Shown: positions 21,441-33,047 of the stretch, one piece after another
How the letters are laid out: each line of letters opens with the position of its first letter
Position numbering within the stretch: position 1 is the first letter of the stretch
NCBI RefSeq assembly: GCF_000226115.1
Contig: NC_016461.1
Coordinates: forward strand, 4,030,001-4,094,000
DNA from: Thermothielavioides terrestris NRRL 8126
Taxonomy: Eukaryota; Ascomycota; Sordariomycetes; Sordariales; Chaetomiaceae
DNA: 64,000 nucleotides
Reading direction: 5' to 3'
Position numbers and translations under genes: made by a program
The notes under the pieces: model-generated
What the model saw: the letters and a program-made list of their open reading frames with translations, nothing else
What the model was told of the DNA's origin: nothing
The model's database searches: none

Positions 21441-24263
21441 TCACAAGAAGAGCCCCACAACACCCAGCAGCGAGGCCAGTATGTTCCCCAGCCCCAGGCG
21501 AGAGACGACCACCCTGCCGGCGCCAGCCGTGGCAATCGTCACCGTCGGCGGGCGGGCCGTGGTGGACGTGCTGAGCGTGGAGGGGCTCGTGGTGGCGGGG
21601 CCGGGCGGCGACGAGCCGGCGGCGCCCGAGGAGGGGGAGGGGGAGGAGCCGGAGGGGGAAGGGGTTGCGGTGATGGCTTCGACGGAGGAGACGCCGGACG
21701 GCGAGGAGGACTGGGCCGTTTCGGACGGGGACGAGGACGGGGACGAAGACGGCGGCGGCGGCGCGGACTCGGACGTGGCTGGCGCCGTGGTCGGGGTCTC
21801 GGTCGTCGAGCCGGGCGCCTCGCCCGTCGTCGTGGTGGAAGCGGGGGTGGAGGTGATGGGCACCGCGCTGGTGTCGGTGTTGGGCGGCGACTGGGTGCCG
21901 GTCACGATGGTGGGCGTGCCGGTGACCTGGGTCTGCGGCGGCAGGTTGGTGGTGCCGGTGACCTGCGACTGGGGCGGCTGCAGGTCGCAGAACTCCAAGA
22001 ACTGGGCGAACTCCGGTTGAAGGTAGACGCGCCACGATTGCTTGGCGTCGTCCTTGTGAGCATCGATGCATACCTGGCACGAGTCCAGGTCTTGCCTGAA
22101 GGTGGACCCGGGGGCGCACAGCGCCTGCGTCAGGCCTACCCGAGAGGCTTCCAAGAGCGCCGTGTTGCAGATTGCGTAGCAGATGGCGGGCGCGACGGTC
22201 TCGTCGCGTTTCGAGAGACGGTGGCTCGGGGCGCCGCGCTTGTACCACTGGATGGTCGTCGCCGTCGGCTCCGGCGGGAAGTGGGTGATGGCCGTCTGCG
22301 AGACCCAGTTGCCCGTCGTGATGGTCGTCTTCTTGCCGTGAATCTTCGTCACGATCTCCTCCACCGCGAAGATGTCGAAGCTCAGGCCGAACGCGTTGGG
22401 GTTGAGGTTGAAGTAGCCTTCGGTCGGCGGGAAGTAGCCCGTCTCGTTCACCGGCCAGTCCACGAGCGGGAAGAACGGCGCCGGCTCGCAAAACCTGGGA
22501 TCGCACACGAAGTCCCTGCTCGGCGGGTCTGACCACACGTTGCAGCCTGCCGGTTTCGGCGGGTTGCAGACGAAGCCAGGGTCGCAGCCCCAGAGCTGGC
22601 GTTGCTTGCTCTTGCTCCAAGTCTGGGTTCGCGTGACGGGGGCCGTGTTCGTCGGGGGCGGGCAGACCGAAACGTGCTGGATCACAGTCGTGCCAGGTAG
22701 CGTGACAGTGGCCGGGGGCAGCGTGAGAGTCGTCGTTTGCGTGACGGTGGGCCCAGGGATGATCGATGTGGTCACCGTTCCGTTCTCGGTGACGGTGACG
22801 GTGATCGGAGGGAGCACCGTTGTCACGACATCGGTGACGGTGGACGCGGGCAGCGTGGTGAGCTGTGTGATGGTGTTCGTGACGGTGTCTGTGAGCTCTC
22901 TCACAGTCGTGTACGTGCTCACCGTCGTGTATGTGGACACGGTCGTCGAGGTCACCACGGACGTCTGGGTCGTGTACAGCGTCGTGCTGTCGGTCACGGT
23001 AACAGGATAGGACGTGACAATCGTGGAGACGTCGGTTACCGTCGTGGTGGTAGTCAGCGTTGTGGGCACGAGCTCAGTGGTGACGACGGTGTTGGTCAGG
23101 GTCGTCGGCACTGTTATAGTTGTCGGCACAGTGGTTGGTACAGTCGTGGGTACAGTCGTGATGAACGTGGTGACCTAGCCGGTTAGCGGCACTGCACCAA
23201 CCACTCGCATCTGGGGCACTTACGTAAGTTGAGACCACCGTCGTCGTGTCCGTCTTCCATTTTGTCGTGCCCGAGGTGACCGTGACCGGGTAGCTGATCC
23301 TCGTGGTGTACGTGGTCGTGTGGGTCTTGGTCGTTGTTGTTGTCCTGAAGACGGTGACGCTGACGCTGTTGGTCTTCGTCGTGGGCTTGATGACCGTCGT
23401 GGGCTTGACAATGGTCGTCGGGATTGTTTTGCAGATGGTCTCGGTCGTTGTCGTTGTCCGCCACTTGGTTGTCGTGCTGACATCGCAGGAGTGAGGATAC
23501 CCCTTGCAGACCGTCGTGGTAACGGTGACCGGATAGGACTGACGGGTTAGCGAGGTCGTGTCTAAGCGGGCTGGGGAACTTACTGTAGTGTAGGTCGAGA
23601 ACAGGGTCGTAGTGAAGAACTCGGTGGTCCTGGCTCTTGTCAGCGCAGCAAAGAAGAAGCGGGCATCAAGAAGAACGCGTACTCTTGAGTGACGGTTGCG
23701 GTGGCTGTAACGCTAACGCTGACCTTGTCGGTCTCGGTGGTAAACCAGCTCACAGTTTCCGTTGCAATCCCCGTGTCAATGACCGTGGCCGTCTCCTTGT
23801 CAGTAACGGTCGCCGTTGCCGTTGCCGTTGCCGTGTTAGTGACTGTCGCCGTAGCATTTTCCGTGACTGTGGTTGTAACTGTATCCGTGACCGTGGTGAT
23901 AGCCGCGTTCGTAACCGTAACAGTCGTCGTGGAGGCTGGAAGTGTCTTGCTGCATCGTTGTTAGAGAAGAAGAAAACGCCCGGAAGTGGACAATCGGGGA
24001 AGTCTCATACGTTACGGTCTCACTGCTCTGGTCAGCAAAGCTGCAAGCCACACAGAGTCTTCCAAGACAACTCACTAGCATGTCTCAGTGACCGTCTTCG
24101 CACACCACCAGCCACATTCGTGGTCCTCGTGCAATCCACCGTGGTCCACTCCATCCGAAGTCACCGTCTCATTGGTCCTCCGAAGCACCGGATCTTCCAC
24201 GGCGACGGCGAGATGAACGAGGGACAGGGCCCCGAGGCCCTGTATTAGCTTCTGAAGAAGCAT
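21441..24263 (-). CDS. Thr/Val-repeat GPI-type cell-surface protein
   Basis: Predicted exons 24263-24076, 23949-23683, 23629-23584, 23538-23224 and 23174-21441 give 849 residues. A signal peptide (MLLQKLIQGLGALSLVHLAVAV) is followed by a Cys-containing segment and several hundred residues of TVT/TTT repeats (TVTDTVTTTVTEN-like), a globular Cys-containing domain (GCDPGFVCNPP ... FCEPAPFFPLVDW ... CYAICNTALL ... CQVCIDAH), a Ser/Thr/Pro stalk, and a hydrophobic C-terminus (LASLLGVVGLFL) suited to GPI attachment. The design suggests a heavily O-mannosylated wall protein or adhesin-like molecule; no binding function can be read. The internal introns are very short (45, 49 and 53 bp). The acceptor of exon 3 is ambiguous between two AGs six bases apart. 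Confidence 0.8.
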
Positions 24264-27200
24264 CTTGGGACTGCGCCAGCCGGACGCGACGAACTTGCGA
24301 ACGAGTGAGGCAGTCGCGTAGGGGAGCGAGCGTGAGCACAGCGAGCGGAAAGGGCAGAGTGCAAGTTGACCGATGGGGGCTGCGGCGCGTTGCCCTGCAT
24401 ATAACTAATAAGGCTGGGCAGCTCCGGGGTACGGAAGATGGATAACTAACGATCACTGGCTCAGGGTGGAAATGACCCCAGGCTTGGCAGGCAGCGAAAG
24501 CACAGCCCTGAGCCTGGCTGGCAAACACTGGTCCAACAGCGCGATGTCGAGCCGGTCAGTCAGCGGCGGCAGGAGCAGTGAGGAAGATTTCACCTCGACT
24601 GACGCGGCTTCGAGCTTGAGTTGGGGAAAAGGCGCTCGCGCAGAGCCTCAACTTCGCAGCAGAGCCCACTAGACCGAGGAGGGAAGAGAGGCGGGGAGGA
24701 CAATGAGAGAGCTGGGGAGCTTGACAAGCTCCCCGTCAAGCTCCCCAAGGAACAGACTCACATGCATGGCGCGAGCGGATCGTCCGGTGTCAATACACAC
24801 CACCTCATCTGCCCTATCAGGATAAAGTCCAGTTGCCGGGGTGTGGGCGAGCACTCCTCACCATGTTCCCCCCCTTGTCCACCAGTCCGCGGGGATACAA
24901 CCCTCGCCCACGTAACCTGGTGAACACGACCAGGCGCATCACGCCGGTCCGGAAGACGGGAAGCCAATGACGTGCGGCAATTCCCTCGGCCCGCCAGGCC
25001 CTGATCAATGAGCAACGCTCGGAGGAGCTAAGACATGGAAAACTCAAAGCGTCGACTCCTCGCGTACCTCCACTCATTGCTACTTGGCATGCCTTCGTAG
25101 GGGCCCTTTGACAAGCCAAGCTGAGAGCGTGGCTGCGCAGATCCCTCGGCCGGGATATGCTGACTGTCCTGGGCGTGGAGGGAAGAAGTCCGCGAGCCTC
25201 AACGAGGTCGCCGCGTGGCAGCGAGGGGCGCTGGGGGCAGGGCGTAAGCAAGGCGGAATTCGGCGCAGGAGAGAGCGAAATACTGCTGTCTCTGGAGCAG
25301 CATTCGGCGACTTGAACGTTGCATCGGCCGCATGCTCGGCGGGGCGGGCGAGTGGCCAGGGAGCGAGGGCTGGGCTGGGAAGTGGGAGCGATGCTGACAG
25401 GTGCACCGTGGTGCCTGCCCGAAGAGGCTGAGTGTGTTCCGCGCAGACGGAGGCCTGGAAGCCACAAGGCCGGCGAGCTAGTGGAGCCTTGGCCGCCAAC
25501 CAGAGAGCCGAGTTGAGCCACACCGCATATAAAATTGCAGATGCGAGCCTGGTTCCCCCGCACCCGCACCGACGGCTGGCAAGACGCCCGGATGTATGTC
25601 GTGTGCATACGTGTGGTTGATTGACGCGGGACGGCAGAGGACGGTGGCACTCGAGAGATATACGAGAACCCGGGTTCCTCATGTCCTGTCAATCTTCGCA
25701 TCTGTGGCTCCTGGGGACTCTCATCTGCGATGTTTATTATTTGTCGCCACGGCAGCGAGCTCCCGGCGGCCGTGCCTTGCAGGACTGCTGCCAACTGCTG
25801 CTCCGTTGGGGCGCACGCAAGTTGGTGAGCCAATTGCCGTTGGCCTGATGGGACCGAAGCAGCCACCGAAAGACGTGGCTACCGTGATAACTAGGTAGTC
25901 CGTAAGCAGCAACGACAAGGGAGCCAGCCCTTGCCGTTGGGACTTGCGGAGCCGCTCAAGGCCTCCAAAAAAAACTGTGCCTGTCCCCGCTGTAGGAGCC
26001 TCAGTGTCTTCCGCAGCTCCAAACTGGTCGATGCTGCAGATTTTCGGGCCTTTGTGCCGGATCGTCCGAGGAGCTGTGCAGTGGACTGTGTCCGAAATCC
26101 GTATTCTGAAGCCAGAAGAAGAAGCAGCGAGAAGTGAACAGTCGGTCGACAGTTGGGTTTGCGGGAGCGCGGGAAGCAAACCCTATCGGGAAGGAGCTTG
26201 GGCGGTTGGCGCCCGATGATTGGCTGATCGGCTGAAGTCTTTCCGCTTGGGTGCTAGTCTTGGTAGTGAATGTGGTGAGCCCTGCAGGGCGGGATTGGCG
26301 TGGGACCCACTTTGGCGGCCATCCTCCAGGCTCCAGCACAACCTTGCGCTCTCCCTTGCTCCCTTGCCCCGCTCCGACTCATCAGCACCTTTGGGCAGCT
26401 TGACAACTTTTGTCAACACACACAGTGATCGCCGCAGCTCAGAACAATCTCGTTGGATGACGATGAGAAGGCGGTTCATCAGTCTTACGAGAAGCAATCC
26501 ATCACCAACAAGAAAGGTGGGGTTTCTCAATTCCTTGGGGCCGGGGACAATTGAACAATTCCACGGCACCCGTGTGCGAAGGGCGGACGTCTCTCCGTTT
26601 GCGGAAGACTGAGGACACTGAACTTCCGCCCCCATCGTAATCATCAGTCATGACAATCCAGGCAATCCACCGAGCAAACAGTGGGAAAATGGGCCAGCCG
26701 GGTCCAGACCAGCAATAAGGTAACCTCGGCAAACTGGTAACTAAACGATACCACCACCAGCAGTGTCCGTCCGACCCTGCGGCGGCAATTCTGCAATATT
26801 GGAAGGGCATCCGGAACGGTCTCCAGAATTCGAATACACGAGATAGGTACCCGGCAGTTCGCCACAAGACGACCATCTCCGCAGTACCTCGACTCGACGC
26901 ATCGGGCACCCATGGTTGCATGCACAAAGAGCCGCGAACCCCCGCCGGAAAGAGTCCATCACTCCGTGATGAACACGCAAGACACACTTGCGGTCGGCAA
27001 ACCACACAACGATGCCAAAAGAAACTCTTGGGCTCGGTAAAAGTGACGTGAGTGTCTGTCCCTGGCGAGAAGACCTCCCTTTGGAGAGGCCCCGGCGTCG
27101 ATCACCAGGGCCCCCACTGCGCACAAGGCTGAAGGATTGGGAAAGAGGCGGCCAAGCCTCTGGCGACATTTCCCATTCAACTTGACACCTAACTACCTTA

Positions 27201-28291
27201 CATACACACTACCTTTACGGAAAAACATTAACATTCCTCCTTGCGCTAAGGTCAGGAAGTTTGTGTCCCCTGTACGGAGTCCACGAGGTTGCTCAACCAG
27301 AGTCGCCCTCCGTCTTGCTGGCTGTGAACTCACCCAAACTCACCCAGCACACTTTGAGCCACGCTTCAGTTGCTCGCGTTTTGCGCAAGCGCTCAGCTCG
27401 GCCCTAACCGAAGCGTGAGGTTGGAAGCAATGCGGTTGTGGCCATAACTGAGAAATCGGGATCGCCGAAAGATAGTGAAGACTGAAAGTCTTCGATAAGC
27501 GCACCGTGGCGTTCGAGGCTTGGGGGCGAGAACCACCGCCTCTTCCGCGGGTTCTCTCAACTTGTGCCAGATATCCAGTCCTTCACAGGGACGCCAACCT
27601 TTGTTGCGCTCTTCTCCAAGCCTCGAATCCATCTGGCACAACTACTGTCTATATGTACGTTAACTCAGCAGGACATACACTACGGCGGTGCTCGTTTTCT
27701 CCATTGCACGGCGGATTGGGAAGGGAGGGAGGTGCCCTGCCCAACGAGCAGACTGTTTGTGGCGGTGTTGCTGGGTTCCATCGCAGGGCTCACCCCCCGG
27801 ACAGCCAAGCAGAGACCCGGCCACCCCACCCAATAACACGGCAGCCCAACCATGGGTAGGCTGACGGCAAGCAGGACATCTCACCAACTAGCGATCAGCG
27901 GCTCGCCATTGGCCTCGCTCGCTGCGGGGTTCAGCAAGCTGTTGCTTGCCTTCTCTTTGTGATCGATGCCAACAATGAGTGGCACTTGGCACTCACGGAG
28001 CCGGCGCATGGGTCCGGCGAGGCTTTGGCACGTGTTTCCTGGCCCGACATGATCGGTGCCTCTTGTGAATTGCTACGCTTTCCCCTGGCTGGCAGCTCTC
28101 GACATTCCCAGGCTTCCCAGGCTTGATTCCTCCTGCGACGCTCGCTTCCCTGTCGCGCGTCTAGCACCGACGGCCAAGAACAGGTGCTGGACCGGCGCTG
28201 TCCCGAATCTCCATATTCTGCTACCCCCTTGTATCTCTACCGTAGTTCGGAGTCCAGTCCGGCCCCCTGGCTAATCGGCCGGGTTCCGACC
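24264..28291. other. 4-kb gene-poor gap
   Basis: GC-rich sequence with several frames of 100-350 codons on both strands (the longest 24817-25866 minus). Their translations are Arg/Ser/Pro/Cys-rich, with no domain, no paralogue in the window and no splice partners. I see no tRNA, no transposon ends and no RIP signature. It presumably holds the promoters of the two divergent surface-protein genes on either side. Confidence 0.45.
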
Positions 28292-31251
28292 ATGTTCGGC
28301 CCGGGCCTCCTCGTGGCCGTGGTGGCCCTGGCCTCGCCGGTGTTCGGCCAAACGGCATGGCAGCCCAACCAGGTCAACACAAGGATATGCCAATGGCTGC
28401 AGTTTGGAGGTGAGCTGCGTCGCCCTTGTTCTGTCCCGATGTCAGGATCTTGCTCTGTCTGACCTCCCTCGCGCAGCTGCTGTCCTCCGGGACACGGTCT
28501 ACTTGAACGGCGGTGATCTGTGGTGGGAGCCAGGCTTCGCCGACGGCTCAACCGGGCCGGCCGTCACCGACAGTGAGTATACCGCCCGGGCGTCCGGCCG
28601 AGAAGGAGGTCGATACTGACCCTGGGCAGACAACCGGCTGGGCGTCATCTACACGCTCAACTTCAGCACCCCGTTCAACACCACCCAGAACATCTCGGCC
28701 ATCCTGGGCACGCTGGCAACCGGCGGCGGAGATGCCAACAACCGCGCCCCGAACTACGTGGATGGCGCCCTCCTGGGCAACGACAACGAGTTCTTCGTCT
28801 ACGGGGGGCTCCCGCAGAAATCCGATGCATTCACGCCGCCCCCGGGCCACTCCGTCCTGGCCTATAACAAGTACCAGTATGGCGCGCCCAAGCCCGGCTT
28901 CACCTCATATTTTTACAACAAGGACCTCGGCCCCAACGTGACTCGTTACGTCGCCTACGGCGGAGCTGCGAGCGCGCCCTCGGAGAATCTGGCCTGGTAC
29001 TTTTCCGGCCTTCGCTCTCCCAGCGGCGGAGAGATCTACTATCCGGGCACGGGCAACGCGACGACTACCGCCTCGAACGTGTCGAGCACGCTCATCACAC
29101 TTGACATGGCGACGCAGTTGCAGGAGACCTTCACCAACGACACGCTGCCGCAGGCTATCCCTGGCCGAGCCGACCCAGAGCTTGTCTGGGTCCCCGTCGG
29201 CTCGAAGGGCATCCTCGTCGTCCTGGGAGGAGTCGTGTACCCCGACTTTTCCGAACGCTCACAGACGTCGGCGAACCAAACAGCCAGTGTACGGCTTCCC
29301 GTTTTCTTGTTTTGAGCCTTCTCATGCTCTGACCCCATCAACAGGAACTCCAGAGCCCGTCGTTCATGTCCACCATCGACATCTACGACGTCGCCAGCCG
29401 CAAGTGGTACACCCAGAAAACCACGGGCGGCCCCGGCCAGCGCACCCGCGGGTGCGCTGTTGTCGCCCGTGCCCAGGACGGCTCGAGCTTCAACATCTAC
29501 TACTACGGCGGCTACGATGGCCTGCACCAGGACCAGCCCTTCAGCGACGAAGTGTGGGTTTTGTCGCTGCCGTCCTTTACGTGGGTGCTGCTGGCGAACA
29601 GCACGGTCGAGGGGCGCGCCGGACACAAGTGCGTGGCGCCCTACCCGGACCAGATGATGGTCATTGGGGGCTATCCCCACCCCCAGGGTCTAGTCACGAG
29701 CTGTCTGACGGAGACCATCCGGGTGTTCAACCTCTCGGCGGGGACGTGGCTGGACCGGTACGACCCTGCCATCTACTCGAACTACACGGTCCCCAGCGCC
29801 GTGCACGAGAAGATCGGCGGTTCGGGGACCGGGGGCGCCACGGCGACGACGCCTAGCCCCTCTGGCTTCGATTCGACCGAGCTGGCCAAGGTCTTCGCCA
29901 CTCCGTACCCGGTGACCAAGATCGCGACCTACTACCCGTATCCGTCCGTCGGCCCGGTCAACAACACCAACCCGAACGTAGGGCCCACGCCCTCGGCGCC
30001 AAGCTCGGGAGGCGGCGGTCTGCCGTCGTACCTGCCGCCCGTGCTCGGCGTGGTGCTAGGCCTGGTCTTCTTCACCATGGTTGCCGTGCTGATCCTGCTG
30101 TGGCGACGGCGCCGGCTGCTGCGTGCCGGCACCGCGAGCGAGGTCGGCACCGAGTACACGACCCCGAGTCGCGCGTTCATCAAGTGGTGGCTGCGCGGCC
30201 AGCCCGCCCAGCCCGCCCAGCCCAGCGAGGCCAAGGCGCCGACTGTCACGTCATCTGACTACACACCGGCCAGCTCGGCCGAGCCCGACACCCTTGCCGT
30301 GGCGCCGCGGCCGATCGCCGAGATGATGGACACGGGCGTGCCGCTGCCCGTCGAGCTGCCAGCAGGTAACCAAATCTTCCTGCTTCCTCTTTCCGAGTCC
30401 CACCTCCCCCCTAAACCCCCTTCTTCTCCCTGCTCCAGCCCTCGCTGACCAGCTGTCCAGACACCTCCCCACCGGCTGAACTGCAAGGCAACAACAACAA
30501 CCCCCTTGCCCCCGCCGCCTCGCTCAACCCGGCGGCGCTCTACCCAACCACGCACCAAACCGACCACGCCGCCACCACCACCACCACTCCCTCCCCTTAC
30601 CCGACCCCGAGCCCACCCCACCCAACCCCGCCGCCCGTCCCCGTCGACAACGAATCCCCAGTCTTCTACCGCCCCGACTCGGACGCGCTAGGCCAGCCGC
30701 TCTCGGCCGGCGCCACCAGCACCGCCGGCACCACAACCGCCACCACCTCGCCGACGACGCCCGCCACAGCCACGGCCACGGCCACGGGCACGGGCAGCGC
30801 GGCCGCCGCGGCGCGCAGCACCAAGGTGCTCTCGGGCATCTCCAACCTATCTGAGCGCGACCGCGCGCATCTGCGCCAGATCAGCGACACGACCGTCAGC
30901 TCGGTGACCACCGCGCCCAGCGGCAGCGTTGCTGGTAATAATAACGGGGCCGGGGGGAGGGCTAGCTACGGGTCTGCTGCGCCGCTCGGGAGTGACGGCG
31001 GTGGCGAGGGCGGGCGGATGAGGATTGTGGTGGGCGGCGCCGACGACCGCGGCATCGTGGAGAGCCCTGCCGCGGTGTCGCCGCCTACGGCCGGGCCTGT
31101 GCAGGGCGGGGGGGAGTTCCTCGCTGCTGCGGGGCGGCCGCTTGTTGGACAGGGCCAGGGGCAGGGCCAGCAGGGGATGGGCAGTCCTTTGCGGAGGAGT
31201 GTGTTCTCGGAGGATATTAGTGATGGGGAGCACGGCTCAGGGAGGGGGTGA
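28292..31251 (+). CDS. Kelch-repeat single-pass membrane protein
   Basis: Predicted exons 28292-28409, 28477-28572, 28630-29288, 29345-30365 and 30461-31251 encode 894 residues. A 19-residue signal peptide (ending SPVFG) leads into an extracellular Kelch-type beta-propeller (about 35-470) with repeat hallmarks DTVYLNGG, NEFFVYGGL, ILVVLGG, NIYYYGGY and MMVIGGY. A Gly/Pro linker, one membrane span (about 520-545, VVLGLVFFTMVAVLILLW) with an RRRR stop-transfer, and a long low-complexity cytosolic tail (Thr/Ala/Pro/Gly-rich) follow. Fungal proteins of this design are annotated as cell-wall anchored or polarity/sensor-like; the ligand is unknown. All four introns keep frame, supporting the model. 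Confidence 0.85.
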
Positions 31252-31657
31252 GTCCGTTCCGGGCGGAGGGGTCAGGGGTTGCTAAGAGTGTGTGTGTGCG
31301 ACGGAGAGGGTGAGGATTCCTTTTTGTGTGGCTGCTCCGGGTTTGGATGGGGTTTGAAAATGCTGCGCTTGGCCGGGCGTTGGGTCTGGTATTTGCAGTT
31401 GGATCTGGTTTTGTTTGGCCCTGAGCTGGATCACTCCTTAACTGTACAGCGGGTTCCATGTCGGTTGTGTATACCCGCATGTCTGAGTTCTCTGTGGCAT
31501 TATGGATGGCGAAGCTTGTAATATGGCACTGCCGGATCTTCATGCGTACTGTCGTTGTTTGGGAGAAGGGAACGATATACATGATAATATCTCGACGCTG
31601 CGCATCACGAATTCGAGACTGCCACCCATGCCACTTCTCTGCGGACGACGAGCCCCG
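31252..31657. other. Convergent 3' region
   Basis: The 3' flanks of the Kelch gene and the RidA-like gene meet here. The first half is T/G-rich (GTGTGTGTGCG near 31289), as expected for untranslated tails. No gene seen. Confidence 0.5.
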
Positions 31658-32313
31658 TCATAGCAGCGTCGTCCGGTCATCCGCAACACCGCCCTTCTTG
31701 GCCGTCACCTCGATCTCAATCTTCATCACCTCCTCCATCAGCCCTGCCTGGATCATGGTCGCCGCAGGGCGGACCTCGCCGAACCACTTCTGCAGCACCG
31801 GCCTGCTGCCGTGTTAGCCCGCACCAACAGATCCACTGCCCCTTTTAACACCACCCCCCAAGGAATCATCAGAGTGTGCCTCGCAACCCCAACCCGACTC
31901 GACCTACCAGGTCCTCTCAAAGTCCCTCCGGTCCGGCAGGATATACCGCACGCGCACTACATCGGCCACCGCGGCGCCCGCCTCCGCCAGCGCGGCCGCG
32001 ATGTTGCGCATGCACTGCTCCGCCTGCGCGGCCACGTCGTCTGCGATGGCGCCCGTTTTGTAGTCGTACCTAGGTCGCCGTTAGCTGATTTCTTTCCTTC
32101 CTAAACCACCCCCCCCCCCTCCCCCGAGCTGCTGTTCCCTTCCCACTCCTCGCTCAACACAATCCCCGCCTTGGGTCAAAAAAGAGAGAGAGGTGAGATT
32201 AGTTACCCCGTGCATCCGGACACAAACACCATGTCGCCGACCACGACGGCGCGCGAGTAGCCGATCTGGGCCTCGAAGGCCGAGCCGGAGGAGATGAGCT
32301 TGCGGGTGGCCAT
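31658..32313 (-). CDS. RidA/YjgF-family protein lacking the usual Arg
   Basis: Predicted exons 32313-32207, 32069-31908 and 31802-31658 give 137 residues, the normal length of this trimeric family. The body is complete: GYSRAVVVGDMVFVSG, then AAQAEQCMRNIAAALAEAGA, VVRVRYIL and MKIEIEVTA. RidA itself deaminates reactive enamine/imine intermediates using an Arg in the block P-x-R-x-T; here the block reads RPAATMIQAG, so that Arg is Ala. This places the protein in a Rid subfamily without demonstrated imine deaminase activity. Introns are 137 and 105 bp, both with GCTAAC branch points close to the acceptor. No targeting signal is seen. Confidence 0.88.
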
Positions 32314-33047
32314 GGTGGGTGATTACGAAGGGGGGATAGAGGCGAAGAATTGGTTAGGTAGGTATTAAGTTGGGTGCATGAGTGGAATCGCCGTCGTGGG
32401 GTGAGAGAGAAGAATCACGGGTTGAGTGAGTCATGAAGACTAAGGGTGGGTTGATTCAGGGGTAAGGGACGTAGTATGCAGTGGAGGTGCCGGAACCGGT
32501 TAGGTCAACCATAACTCGCGGCGCCTGGAGACTGCTGTTGCCCCCTTTCCTGGGGTAAACATCTCTGCTACCCAGCCAGCCCAGAGCTTGCCTGCTTATT
32601 GTCTCGACTGTCTGAGCACCGCTGAGGCTTGTGGTTTGTTAGTGAGTTTGAACTCTATGTACCAAGCGATAGGACAACGGATGGATGGACGGATCAACTC
32701 GAGCTAGCAGCTCATTCACAACGGAATAAATGCCGAGGTCCAATCCTCGATCCGCTCCGCTGCAGTTAGCGGCACGAGTAAATAGACATCTTCCTAGTCA
32801 TCTCCAAGCCATGCACGGCTGGCACGACCTTAAAAGCACAATCCAGTCTGCGCCTGCAAACCCCAACCCGTCATCCATGGCGCTCCCGCCCTATAAAACA
32901 GCCTTTCGCCCCAGAACTCCGAGAGACGCAGCCAGCTAGCCAACGGCCCCTCCCTATTGAAACTGTTCCTTTCTTTTGGTCTCATATCTACCATTTCCCA
33001 ATAGTTACTTCGCCCCCCGCACTGTGGGACACCTTGACTCCGCTCCC
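32314..33047. other. Intergenic region, nothing recognised
   Basis: 5' flank of the RidA-like gene and 3' flank of arp9. No gene or repeat seen. The arp9 stop lies at 33048, lower than the longest uninterrupted frame suggests. Confidence 0.5.

Noticed and set aside
21378..22620. 384- and 431-codon frames overlapping the surface-protein gene
   Set aside because: They are other-frame shadows of the Thr/Val/Pro-rich coding sequence.
24001..24075. Possible 37-bp micro-exon in the first intron of the surface-protein gene
   Set aside because: It keeps frame (FADQSSETVT) but needs a 35-bp intron before it, below the usual fungal minimum; a single 126-bp intron explains the junction.
24817..25866. 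349-codon minus-strand frame in the gene-poor gap
   Set aside because: Arg/Ser/Pro/Cys-rich translation with no domain, no introns that join other coding sequence and competing frames on the other strand; not supportable as a gene.
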